A stretch of 36,525 nucleotides of DNA from Rhizoclosmatium globosum. Its lineage: Eukaryota; Chytridiomycota; Chytridiomycetes; Chytridiales; Chytriomycetaceae. The stretch covers positions 1 through 36,525 of the forward strand of contig MCGO01000304.1 in the NCBI GenBank assembly GCA_002104985.1, in the 5' to 3' direction. Shown here piece by piece: positions 1 through 9,481 of this stretch. The position numbers and the translations under genes were made by a program. Under the pieces are notes generated by a model that saw nothing but the letters and a program-made list of their open reading frames with translations, was not told the DNA's origin and ran no database searches. Within the stretch, counting starts at the first letter, position 1. Every line of letters begins with the position of its first letter.

Positions 1-234
1 AATGATGAAGGGAGGAAGTCTCAGAGTTTCTCATTGATTCTCGCAGTTGTGATTCCTGGATTCTTTGACACAGTTTTAGCTGTTGTGTGTATTTTTCTTT
101 TGTTATGGAGAGGAAGAGTTACGTCTTCTGATCCAAATAAACAAACTTTTCATACTACCACTTACGTTCTAGAACTTTGGTTTGGAGAACCAGAAATACA
201 ATTGAAGTACTGGCACTCATTCATGGGAGACTGA
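1..234 (+). CDS. Possible 3' end of a membrane protein gene cut by the window edge
   Basis: Frame 1 is open from the first base to a TGA ending at 234. It encodes a strongly hydrophobic segment (about residues 12-34, including VVIPGFFDTVLAVVCIFLLL) followed by a short basic and polar tail, as in a C-terminal membrane anchor. No start codon is required inside the window because the frame continues past the left edge. An AT-rich stretch with TAAATACAAAATAA lies just after the stop and could hold a poly(A) site. No family is recognisable in 78 residues, and a chance ORF cannot be excluded. Confidence 0.25.
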   Translation, partial: NDEGRKSQSFSLILAVVIPGFFDTVLAVVCIFLLLWRGRVTSSDPNKQTFHTTTYVLELWFGEPEIQLKYWHSFMGD

Positions 235-690
235 CTGTATTGTTCATAAATACAAAATAACAAAAACTGTTTAAAAAAATGTTTTGCCCAATGACCATTC
301 ATTCTCACAATAATTGTATTTCACAGTGAACTATCAATTTTCTCCCATGTTTCAATCACCAAAATGCAACCCATAAACGTGGTTTTGTTTGGAGTTTGTG
401 TTGTGCAGTTCAAAACTGTTGAATTGTGTTTAGGGTATTGATTAAACTAAGTCACAAAGAACAAGGGATTCAGAACAACTGAAGACGTCTGGCAGAAGAT
501 CAAAGTCAAAATTAGGATACGGTGAAATATTTTAATCCACATTTACTGTAGTCCGCCGCCAATCCACATATCGCTAATTAAGAATAAATAAAGTGCCTTA
601 TTTAAATGTGGCACCTGGTCTCTCGTTTCTGTTGGGTCGTGTTAGATTGGAAATTAAATGACTAACTGTTGTGGTTCCTTCCATGGGTTT
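235..690. other. Intergenic AT-rich stretch
   Basis: No ORF, RNA gene or repeat was seen here. An AATAAATAAAG stretch near 583-593 could be a poly(A) signal on the plus strand. Confidence 0.4.
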
Positions 691-2200
691 GGGCAATGTC
701 TGACTCTAGTAATCCTTTTGGCAATTTTGTGGTACACGGCTCTTCACCAGATCCCTTGGAGGTAAGCGGCCAGTCGCTGTGACGTAACGTGTACATACAG
801 GTTGCAGCGATATCAGACATCTTCTGATATCCAATTCCTGAGAGCCACTTCGAGTGACTTCATGTCCAAGTTCGCAGTCGTTGTTCCTGTTGAGCGGTGT
901 CGTTGCAGTCCAGTGCACTCGCAATGTGTTCCATTGTGACGTCGTCGCTTTTGTAGTCTTGAATCGTTCCTTAGTTATCAGGCAATCGTACATCACGTTT
1001 GAACAAGAAGTCAATCAGTTGCAGTCTCACTGACAGATGATACTTCCTAATTCCCTTCATATAGATTCCTGCACAGACAAACGCGTAATCAATCCGCAAA
1101 TTCAGATTCCTTTCTGCGAGTTGAAGCAACTCTAGTCTGAGACGCGTCCGTCAGGTAATGGTTTTTTCGGTTATCGACGATGAAGCCTTACTTGAGTTCA
1201 CGGCGGTGATTTGCGATGGTCCCCCTCTTGGGTTGTTCATGAGTTGCAGTTGTGTTCCCTGAGTTATAGCCTTCACAGCTTTCCAGCTCTTGACGGAGCG
1301 GTAGAACTTCTCGACATCGTGAGACCTGGTGTAGAATCGATCGAAGACGTCCAGGACTCTTGGAACGAGTGGGTGTGGCGGGCTTTGCGTAGGAGTTTTT
1401 GGCGGAATCACCATCAATGCCGTGCATGAAGAGGCCCTAAATAAAGCCACGGTCCGTCCGGCGAAAAGTTCCAATGGCGAAACGTCTTGGACGTAGGTTT
1501 AGACAAACTCTTGACGGAAGGCAAAGGCATTGGCCTCTGTGAGGGGCCGTTTGAAAGAAACCCTTGTTCCAGTCATCGGCCTTCATCTGAAGTCCTTCGG
1601 TGTAGTAGAACGAGAAGGAATTGAGACCATATTTTCAAGCAAGGTAAAGCCTTATAAACTGAAAGCGTGAGGATGGATAGTGTAGATCTTCAAGCACAGC
1701 CACAAATTGTTCTCTGATTTGATGCAGGTTCCCACCCCATTGACACCAACGCCGGGACCAGAGGAAGCAGACGAGATTGAGCTTCAGTATTCGCCGGTAT
1801 CCAGCCACTGGATCGGCTTCTTGAGCAGTTGAGGCAGCACGCCCCGGACGCGGCCTTGACGTTGGTGAGAGCGCCAACCAAGACGACGTGTCCGATGATC
1901 CAGACGCCCGGAATTGGTGTTTTGGAGTCGCCGCCCGCATCGCCCACGTTCTCGCTTCGACGGCGCTGATGTTTGACGCCCGCGGAGCAACGAGTCGGAC
2001 AACAACGAGAACGAGGTGCTGCTTTTTGATGGGCCGCTGCTGATGACTCATCGAATCTAACAGGGAAATGAACAGCACCGTGCTCGATACGCTGCAAGAC
2101 TCGCAGTTCGTAAGGGAGCTGAGTGTACAACGCCCAACGTTCATGAAGCGTAATCCAACACTGCCGAAACTCGAAGCTGGCATTGGCTCCGGTCAAATAG
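691..2200 (-). pseudogene. Degenerate coding-like interval, minus strand, family unknown
   Basis: The minus strand shows coding-like stretches that change frame and are separated by stops. One at 971-1139 reads with the motif ELLQLAERNLNLRIDYAFV. Another at 1151-1474 contains VLDVFDRFYTRSHDVEKFY. At 1690-2196 a stretch begins TGANASFEFRQCWITLHERW. The G+C content is visibly higher than in the flanks. The mixed frames with no consistent splice sites suggest an old gene or mobile element that has decayed. I do not recognise the family and cannot define exons. Confidence 0.3.
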
Positions 2201-2216
2201 AGAGGAATATCTTAAA

Positions 2217-4716
2217 ATGCTGGGTTTTGTTAGGTCTGAGATTGCAGATGCCAAGTCACCTCAGATTCTCATTCCTGCTGCCCCAAAACCCGAACCAAAC
2301 ACATATTCATTCATGGTCCTCACGTCAACTCATGTCGCGAATCCTAGCTTGATATCCCTGCTGAACCTATCCGCCTCTTCCCACCAGCGACTCACAATAC
2401 ACCCACTGGCAAACATCACCACATCAACCTTCAATGAGTTTTTAAAGTTCCCTCAAAATATGATGAAGCGAAATCCTTCCCCAATACCTCTTGCATCTGA
2501 GGCATAACTTCTCTGGAACATTTAAAGCTGTTGGACTTGCCTCAAAACGTTCTTCATAGGATCTAGTGCGTCTCCAAAACTGTGCCAGCTGCGCAATCAG
2601 GGCTTGTACCAGTACCACATTCTAATAGCTCGTTCAGAGTATTGAATTCCACCAGATTGGCAACAGATGCAGTTGAAGACCAGAATACGATGCCAACAGT
2701 TGTTGTCAACATGCCACTCTCTGTTCAAAGCTTGTTTACATCAAATCAAGACTCTAAACCTACATTCAAGTGTTGAATTCCGTGACATCGCCTGGACCAA
2801 AAAGCTCGTTTGGTGTCATTCGGCCCAATACTGGTGGACTTGTATCAAGTCAGGGCGGCTTGCCAAAACCAGTTCTTCTTGTTGAAGGTGGGATGGTTGC
2901 ACTTGACACGCCAGATCCCTTGGTGAAGAATCTCTCTTCTGTTCAGTCCAACCAACCATTGTCTGCACCCAACCGAATTCCAACTGCTGTCGAAAGTGCT
3001 CCTATAACCATAGCGGCTGCAACTTCAAAAAATGTGCCAGATACATCACCACCGAAGCAAGGACGAAAGCCTCCACCATCTCCTCCGAAACATAAAGTTT
3101 TGGACTTGGATGTAAAGTTTCAACTTGCTAAACTTTGTATAGAAGGAAGCAGTTTTATATGGTGCCGACCCTGGTGAAATTGTGAGACTAAAAGAAGAAG
3201 GATATGGTTACTTGACAGAATTGAGTTCATGCGGGATGGCAAATGCAAACTACTACTTAGGAAAGTGTTTTGCGGAAGATGGAAATTGTGAGAAATGAAT
3301 CTGTTCTTTTTAAATCATAACTAACAATGTTCGTTGGGTAGATTCGTTGGCGTTCCCCGCATTTCTTCGGGCTGCAAAGGCCACCTTTCCTGAAGCTAGT
3401 TACGCCGCAGCTTCTTGTCTTGAGTTTGGAAAAGGATGCCCAGTTTCATTCCTGACTGCTCAATATTACTATAACTCTGCGGCGGAGTCTGGGCACCTTT
3501 TAGCAATGCACAGAATGGCTGTCGCACTGCTCAACGGAGAGCTTCAGTTTCAAAAAGATATCCTGAAAGGCTTGAAATGGCTTGAGAAATGCGCAGAATG
3601 TTAGTATTTCAATTGCTTCAGACGTAACTTACAGTTTGCCACAGACGCAAAGCCTGATGTAACAAAAGCGCTTGCTCAATATCAGCTCTCTCAAATATAC
3701 GAGCACGGTATTCCTGATATGTTGGACCCATATCATTCACTCTCTGCCAAATTTCTTCACGACTCTGCGTTACAGAAGCATCCTGGAGCCATGTGCCGAC
3801 TAGCTCAAGCTTATGAAACAGGAACTCTTGGCTTTGAGCAGGATATTCGCCATGCTACTAAGCTTTATGCTGACGCTGCAGATCTTGGCAATCCTGAAGC
3901 ACTTTTTATTATGGCCGACTATCACCTGAAGGGTCTAACAATAATGGACTGTGGATGCCAAGGGTTGCCAACTATACAGAGCGACTTGACACTGTACTCA
4001 AGTCCAATGAAAGAAGAATTAATTGACGTGTGGGCTATTCCAGGAGCTCCCACTTTCCTTCCAACTCCAGCAACAAGTCCTGTCAAAGTTCTTCCAGTTC
4101 CGTCTCCTCCGCCAAATCAGCTTCCAAAACCCCACAATGGTCCTTGCCACTTCACTGCTCTCATTTCTGTAGATCCACTCCGTGCATTCAACCTCCTCAA
4201 CAAACTCATGGATATCAGCTCCTCCCAAAACAGCACCTTAACTCGTCTCCAAGCCGATGCCTGCTATGCCCTCGGATACCTCCACGAACACCCTGTTGTT
4301 GATGTGAGCATCATGGATATGAACAAATCCATCATGTATTACGAAGCTGCATCACAAGCTGGAAATGTGCATGCAAAGAACGTGTTGCAGAGTTGAAAGA
4401 GTTGTTGGGGCTTGGGGCGTTGACGATGACGGGGGATTCTGGGGATGAAGATTTGGAAGACCCTCGGGAGGCTTTTAGGAGGCATATTGCTGTTGAAGGT
4501 GGGATTGATGGGATTGGTGGTCGTGGTGGCGAGAAGTCGTTTGGAATTGTCAAAGCGCGGAGGATCAAGAAGAGAGAGCCAGATGAGTTTGAAAAGAAGT
4601 TGGAAGGGGTTGGAATGTTGAATGCACCGGCTGTTGATTTGAGGATGATGAAGCAGGAACAGAATCAGCAAATATTGCAGCAAAGAGGGAAAGAGGAGCG
4701 ATGTTCAGTCATGTAA
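2217..4716 (+). CDS. SKT5: SKT5/Chs4-like chitin synthase regulator, Sel1 repeats, CaaX tail, frame-broken
   Basis: Skt5/Chs4 proteins activate and localise chitin synthase III through tandem Sel1 repeats. The N-terminal part (2217-3100) is Ser/Pro-rich, with PPKQGRKPPPSPP just before the repeats. The repeat array follows: VKFQLAKLCIEGS, ANANYYLGKCFAEDGN, FPEASYAAASCLEFGKGC, GAMCRLAQAYETGTLGFEQD and NPEALFIMADYHLKG. Two clean GT-AG introns are visible, 3288-3341 (54 nt) and 3600-3644 (45 nt). The C-terminus is CSVM, a farnesylation-type CaaX box as in yeast Chs4. The frame breaks near 3156-3169 (one T too many in TTTT) and near 4376 (one A short), and at least twice more between 2500 and 2770. 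Conserved sequence resumes after each break. The true start is uncertain; 2217 is only the first plausible frame. This is either a young pseudogene or a sequence with indel errors. Confidence 0.75.
3288..3341 (+). other. Intron in the SKT5-like gene
   Basis: GTGAGA donor, CTAAC branch-like site at 3321-3325, and a GGTAG acceptor. Splicing joins FAEDGN to YSLAFPAFLRAAK in frame, matching the Sel1 repeat spacing. Confidence 0.8.
3600..3644 (+). other. Intron in the SKT5-like gene
   Basis: GTTAGT donor and CCACAG acceptor, 45 nt. Splicing restores WLEKCAEYAKPDVTKALAQY across the junction. Confidence 0.8.
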
Positions 4717-4778
4717 TACGCTCAACTTTTTGATGTAAATATCATTATGTATGAATTAAGTAAATGGATAATTAGAAG

Positions 4779-5190
4779 TTAAAGCAAAACTGAAAAATGA
4801 AAGAATGGCAGAGCTGAAACAGAGCTTAGAAAAGTGCCTTTTTTCTCCCTATAGACCATAAGTAATATCACCAAACATCCTCCGCTACCCTCACAAGGAT
4901 GGCCCATAATTCCTCGATCCTGTCGGAATCTTACTCCCATTTGAGCAGCTAAAGCCAACATTGTGAGTAAAACACAATGCTATTCAGAATCCAAACCTTC
5001 AAGAGGCATCAACTCTGTAGAAACTCCACAATCCTGAAATCCTGTGGTCAAATGAAAGTACTCGGATTGGCCTTTGGCAGCAGCCACCTTCATGACCATT
5101 TTTGCAACTACAGTTTCCTTGGCAGACATGTTCCCTCCAAATACCTTTTTCCATGAGAACTTTGTTGTGGTGGCAGGAAGGATATGGCAT
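4779..5190 (-). pseudogene. Unrecognised two-exon coding remnant
   Basis: On the minus strand an open stretch from about 5190 reads through KVFGGNMSAKETVVAKMVMK and YFHLTTGFQDCGVSTELM. A 48-nt GT-AG intron at 4949-4996 (donor GTTTGG, acceptor CTTTAG) removes an in-frame stop and joins it to AAQMGVRFRQDRGIMGHPC, which stays open to 4779. Codon use and amino-acid composition look coding. There is no start codon or clear upstream exon: the frame closes just upstream of 5190. I do not recognise the family. It is probably the 3' end of a lost gene or of a mobile element. Confidence 0.35.
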
Positions 5191-5297
5191 CCTTCCTAAT
5201 TCCACAATACTGTTGAAATCTAACTCCAATTTTTGCAAGGGGACTGTATGGAGAAGTTTATTGAGAGGGCAAGATTTGGGGACTTCCAAAAAACATA

Positions 5298-5365
5298 TTG
5301 ACACACGCGAATCATCATTTTTACGCCCCCACTTAATTTTGAGTGGGTGGCGTAAAAGGTGTCAA
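5298..5365. repeat. 68-nt nested inverted repeat (fold-back)
   Basis: Outer arms TTGACAC (5298-5304) and GTGTCAA (5359-5365) enclose inner arms TTTTACG (5319-5325) / CGTAAAA (5351-5357) and CCCACT (5328-5333) / AGTGGG (5342-5347), with an 8-nt loop TAATTTTG. It could be a tiny MITE-like element or a structured terminator. Confidence 0.6.
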
Positions 5366-5898
5366 ATGAAGCAATATTGTTACCACCAATACAATCATAT
5401 TGTCTTTTCCTACAAAAGCGTGAGGGGAAATATTCAGTATACTATGGAAGCAATCACAACTATTTTCTTAATTATTGGGCATGTTCTGGAGACTGCAACA
5501 ATGCAACAAAGGGTCAAAATTTTGTAGTGGGTTGGACTGATATGACCCCAATAATGGATGGGGCGCGGGGCTGACTGAAGAGGAGGCAGTGGAATATGTG
5601 TACAGCTCTTGTAATTCCTGCCTTCGAATCTAAGTATTATTGGAAAGCAGGTTATGTTCTTTGCAGTGCAGATACATCATACTTTTATAATCTCTGAGCA
5701 CAGTCTAATTTAAGCCAAACGAACAAAGGCGCCAAAGGCAACCAGAAGGCTGAAAGCAATCTTGTCAGTGGCAGAGTAAAGATTGGCAGGCTAATTAGAT
5801 ACAATTATCACATCTCATTTAATTGTAAAAGTTGCAGTGATTTATCAGTAATGATGTAGGATTATAATTGAGCCGTTTTTTGCACTGAGCAAAAGGAA
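5366..5898. other. Interval without a supported gene
   Basis: Short ORFs occur on both strands, but none has domain-like sequence or consistent splice sites. Confidence 0.4.
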
Positions 5899-5941
5899 GG
5901 GGGGGGGGGGGGGGGGGGGGGGGCTCGTCCCTCCCCCCCCC
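5899..5941. repeat. 25-nt poly-G run followed by a 9-nt poly-C run
   Basis: Bases 5899-5923 are all G. A short CTCGTCCCT spacer then leads to C9 at 5933-5941. The tract could form G-quadruplexes, or it may mark a low-confidence assembly join. Confidence 0.85.
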
Positions 5942-6017
5942 TCCTCGGGAAAATATAGGGTAGAATGTTAAATAGTTTGGTTTGCAGTTAATTAGTAATA
6001 ATTTAAAGAAGTAAGAT

Positions 6018-6143
6018 CCAAGGCGGCACCCCAGGCCCGTGGGCATCCCTCTAACGAAAATGGCTCCTATAGGACGATGCCATTACCAGCTTAACTTTGG
6101 AGATCGGACGGGATCCAGTGCTTTTTGGTATGTATGGCCGTAG
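6018..6143 (-). rRNA. 5S rRNA-like gene or pseudogene
   Basis: Read on the minus strand from 6143, the sequence starts CTACGGCCATACATACC. It then contains GATCCCGTCCGATCTC and AGTTAAGC at the spacing typical of the first half of eukaryotic 5S rRNA (helix I, loop B/helix III and loop C). The 3' half is less canonical: GAGGGATGCCCACGGG replaces the usual GATGGGTGACC region, although GGTGCCG near the end can still pair with the 5' CGGCC. The total length is about 126 nt, against the usual 118-120 nt. The upstream flank contains a TTTATAACC box. I infer a 5S pseudogene or 5S-derived repeat rather than a working gene. Confidence 0.6.
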
Positions 6144-6189
6144 TTAGATACTAGGTAGTATTAAGCGGTTATAAAGGCATTAGTCTCTT

Positions 6190-6600
6190 GGTTTTTAGTT
6201 AGGTGGGCCTGAGTTGTTGGCCTGAGTTGTTAGGGCAGGTTCCTAGGAAACCTAGGCTGACTTTTCCTCACAGATTAGGCTGGTCCTGACATGTCAGGCC
6301 AAGTTAAGCTAGGTCAGCCTAGCCTGTTTGGCCAAAGTCAAGGACAAGTCAAGCCATTTAAGCCAGGCCCCTAGCCTAACTCAACCAAGGCCTAGCCTTT
6401 TAAGTCAAGTCAAGTCATGTAAGGTCAGGTCAAGTCATGTAAGGTCAGGTCAGGTAAATCAAGTCAGGTAAGGTCAGGTAAGGTCAGGTCAGGCCAGGTA
6501 AAGGCCAGGTAAGGTCCGGTAAGGTCAGGTAAAGGCCAGGAGGCCCAGGGGGGAGTCTAGCTTAGTGCTTCAGTCAGGTATGACCAAGTTGGGTTAAGGT
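6190..6600. repeat. Degenerate tandem repeat built on GGTCA / AGGTAA
   Basis: From about 6400 to 6540 the sequence is an imperfect array of 5- and 10-bp words such as AAGGTCAGGT, GGTCAAGTCATGT and GGCCAGGTAA. It continues upstream as CCTAGGCTGA- and AAGTCA-like words. No ORF runs through it. Confidence 0.8.
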
Positions 6601-7057
6601 CAAGGACTCAAGCTTGAGTCTTGAGTTTTAGTCTTGAGTTGGGATTGAATCCAAAAGCCCAATAAATCACTTTCCCTATCACCCACTTTTTTCACCTTGA
6701 TGAAAATCATGTTTCTTTTAAACATTGTGACAAACAAAACCAAACAATCACATACAAACCCAAAATTGTCAGGCACATTGTCCCAAGCCCTGCTGACTAG
6801 TGTGGCTGACTTTTTGGCCCCAGGCTTCCAGAGGCCCAACCAACCCTTTCCAGAGCACCAACAAGACTTTATAGAGTGGTTTGTACTCTTTTTTCCTGGC
6901 CTCTTGTCCATCCAAACAACAACCAAGGCCCCAACCAACCACAGACACCACCAAGCCTTTTTATTAATTTTGATAATTGTCAGGAATACTTTTTTTCTCC
7001 TCTCTTTTGATTTCCAGTCATAACAAACCAAATGATTGTCAGACCAACCTCTTCACA

Positions 7058-7059
<2 letters not shown>
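6601..7059. other. Interval without a supported gene
   Basis: Overlapping ORFs exist on both strands (minus 6600-7031, plus 6697-7023). Neither shows a recognisable domain, and each is the shadow of the other, so neither is called. Confidence 0.35.

Positions 7060-7099
<40 letters not shown>
7060..7099. repeat. 40-nt poly-C run
   Basis: Forty consecutive C residues. With the poly-G tract at 5899-5923 it forms a pair of inverted homopolymers about 1.1 kb apart. Confidence 0.9.
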
Positions 7100-7327
7100 T
7101 TTCCGTATTTAGTTAAGGGGAGCGGTTTGTATTTTTGGGTGCCCCAATGCGTAGTATACTTAGGTACAAGGAAAAGAGCTTATCAAGACACATAACAATT
7201 ATATCTTATTGAGGACCCGGGAGTGGTGTGATGCAGACTCGTGTATTACCTGTTTTGTCCAAAATTGGATTTTTCCGGTTGAAACACATCTCCCCTTTTC
7301 GTCCTCCGTCACTCAACACCACCTCAA

Positions 7328-7690
7328 ATGGACCTCCACCAAGCTATTTTGAAGCAGCACACATCGCCAGAAGTACGCAGCTAATGTTTACACATGTACT
7401 ACCACAAGGGAAAGTCAAAAACGGAGCTTGCACACCAATTTGGCAAGTCTCCCTCTACAATTGCCAATTGGATTGACCAGTTCAAATTGGGTGATGGTGT
7501 GACTCGTCAAGAGAAGGAGAGAGTCTTTACAAAGCATGGCGGAGGGAGTGGTTGGTGAAGCAATACTCGAGACCACCCACAATGTTCATGGATGAGGCCA
7601 AACAGCTGGATGTCGCTCACAAGAGAGTACTAACTTGTTTATTTATATCTGATCTGTTGAATAAAAGACATTTGGTTTGGTGGAAGGAGG
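7328..7690 (+). pseudogene. Decayed copy of the DD34E transposase (N-terminal part)
   Basis: From ATG 7328 the frame reads MDLHQAILKQHTSPEVRS, then a TAA stop (7382-7384), then CLHMYYHKGKSKTELAHQF and SPSTIANWIDQFKLGDG. This lines up residue by residue with the intact transposase at 14003 (MDLHQ..., CLYMHYFQGLSKSRLARLF, HPSTISQWIRQ), including the internal stop position (VRAYC against VRS-stop-C). A frame change near 7535 leads to WRREWLVKQYSRPPTMFMDE, matching ARRQWIVKLYQTQPTLFLAE. The catalytic DDE region is not recognisable downstream. The shared MDLHQ start also supports the start chosen for the intact gene. Confidence 0.7.
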
Positions 7691-8614
7691 GATTTCTTGA
7701 TGACAATTTTGTGTTCGCTACACATAAGTTCTTGGGAATTTGAGGAAGCAAGCAGAAGCAAAAGCTGGTGGACCAGTTGATGCTGTTTATAGCTTTGGGA
7801 GCAATACAACTTTATTTAGTAGTGCTAGGCCACTTCGGACATTGAATTACAAGGCTATTTGACATTTTAGGTCTGAAGGAGTGCTCATCATCAGAAGGAA
7901 TTTCTGACTCTGAGGTTTGTTTATGGGTGTCTAGAGGTGGGGGTGGTTTTGTTGGCAGTCATACTTACTCTCAAAGATGTTTGATGTCTTGTGAGGTTTA
8001 TTGACAGGAAAAATTTGTGACATGTTTCTCCTTGTGGCTACCACAGAAGAAAATTTCAAAACATCACAAAAAAAAATTGCGATAGCAGTTTAAACCTCTT
8101 ATTCTTTTCCTTCCCTGTTGTTGTTTAGTTTGTTGTTCTTGATTCAGTTTCAGGACCACCTTAAGCTTAGACGTTAAGGACATTGTTCCTCATCCTCTGA
8201 ACCTATCAAGGGCCCATTTTTGGACCCCTCTGAATAGCACTTCAAGTGTCACATATGACCCTTCCTACGATCCAAACAGCCAAGTCCAAATGCTAGATAG
8301 ATCATGTCATTATATATGCTTGGTGTAGCAATACGTCCTGAGCACTTAAAGGTCCTTTGACGTTACAACCCACAGGTCTCCTTACCAGAGATTACCCTGG
8401 CCCATTGTACCAGTACAACTTTTTCAACACTATATCCTCCAGAACTTAAAAACGAAATTCCCTCGTGTAAATTCAGAAGGGAGCACACACTTGACCTGAG
8501 ATTTTGCAGAATTTAGAAAGGAAAAAAGATTCTTTTTCCCTGTATTATACTTGACTTAACATTGGTTTGAACGTCCCTAGCCCATGCAGGAGTAGTCCTC
8601 GTGTCTCTCTCTCT
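7691..8614. other. Interval without a supported gene, probably transposon debris
   Basis: AT-rich sequence follows the decayed transposase. No ORF with recognisable content and no terminal inverted repeat could be seen by eye. Confidence 0.35.
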
Positions 8615-8660
8615 GGTTTAATTATACGCATTCCGTTTTGTCCATTTCCTTAATTAAACC
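8615..8660. repeat. Inverted repeat, 10-bp arms
   Basis: GGTTTAATTA (8615-8624) pairs with TAATTAAACC (8651-8660) over a 26-nt loop. A pyrimidine-rich CTCTCTCTCT tract precedes it. Confidence 0.6.
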
Positions 8661-8688
8661 GCCCCCAGTCCATGTGGGAGATGTCTTC

Positions 8689-8734
8689 TTCAATAACCCT
8701 CACGTCTTCCTGTCTTTCTTTTTGGGTTATTGAA
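8689..8734. repeat. Inverted repeat, 11-bp arms
   Basis: TTCAATAACCC (8689-8699) pairs perfectly with GGGTTATTGAA (8724-8734) over a 24-nt pyrimidine-rich loop. It lies 28 bp after a similar fold-back. Confidence 0.6.
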
Positions 8735-8742
8735 TTGCTCCT

Positions 8743-8782
8743 TTCAAATTTCAAATTTCAAATTCTAATTCTAATTCTAATC
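8743..8782. repeat. Short microsatellite
   Basis: About three copies of TTCAAAT/TTTCAAA followed by four copies of AATTCT. Confidence 0.7.
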
Positions 8783-9270
8783 CAAACCTTCCATATTCGC
8801 AGCACTAAAGTCAACAGCCAGGTTTGAGAGATAATCATTTCCGAGGATGAATACTCGGACTTCATTTAGGTGCCGCCTTTGGGAACTTGTCTGTCCGTCT
8901 GTCCGTAACCTCCGCACCTTTGCCCCAATTGTGATCCTCTCCCCTATAATCCAAGTCCGTCCCTCCATCTTGGACCATAGGTAAGTGTCGATTGCGCGCA
9001 CATTTCTATAATTTTATTTGCAATTTGATCGATTTTCGAGGCGGCGGCGGCCTAGTTTGTGAGACATACCTTAAAAAAGAATGCGCTATTGCGATTAGAG
9101 CAATTATCAAATCGTCCAGCGCAAACTGACCAATCTAATCAATTCCCACGGACACAGCGCGACCCTTAAATTCTACTCAGGCCTTCTCTATTATTAGGAT
9201 TGAATGCGGCCGAAAGTTGAAGACGATAGGAGCGGTGGGGCAAAGGGAATGTGGAGTTGAGTACTTATTT
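8783..9270. other. Interval without a supported gene
   Basis: A minus ORF at 8777-9001 is open but unrecognised. The plus strand carries a CTGTCCGTCTGTCCGT run near 8890-8906 and a GGCGGCGGCGGCC run near 9041. No RNA gene was seen. Confidence 0.35.
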
Positions 9271-9481
9271 CATCACAACACACTCATCTTACCTCCATTC
9301 ATCTCCAAACTTGCAGATCGTTTCCTCGTAGTTGTGTCGATACTCTATGTAGATTTCATGCTGGCGTCTCTGAGTAAACGTGAGTGCACTAGTCACCTCA
9401 ACACACTCAACTTACCTCCATTCTCCTCCAAACTTGCAGAGCGTTTCCTAGTAGGTGTATTGATACTCTTTGTAAAATTCA
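9271..9481 (-). repeat. Two-unit direct repeat (period 123 bp) that looks like a duplicated exon
   Basis: Unit 1 begins CATCACAACACACTCATC at 9271 and unit 2 begins CACCTCAACACACTCAAC at 9394. They are about 85% similar over about 88 bp. On the minus strand each unit encodes a matching peptide, EIYIEYRHNYEETICKFGDE and EFYKEYQYTY-stop-ETLCKFGG, both ending EWR directly before a GTAAG splice donor. The arrangement suggests duplication of an old minus-strand exon. Confidence 0.6.

Noticed and set aside
3112..3142. A 31-nt GT-AG intron in the SKT5-like gene that would repair the frame near 3160
   Set aside because: It would remove VKFQLAKLC, which fits the start of the Skt5 Sel1 region, and is far shorter than every other intron in the window. 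An extra T in TTTT explains the break better.
6400..6540. AGGTCA words resembling nuclear-receptor half sites
   Set aside because: They are by-products of a simple tandem repeat, and fungi lack nuclear receptors of that type.
6600..7031. 143-residue minus ORF
   Set aside because: No domain-like content, low-complexity composition, and an equally open plus ORF opposite.
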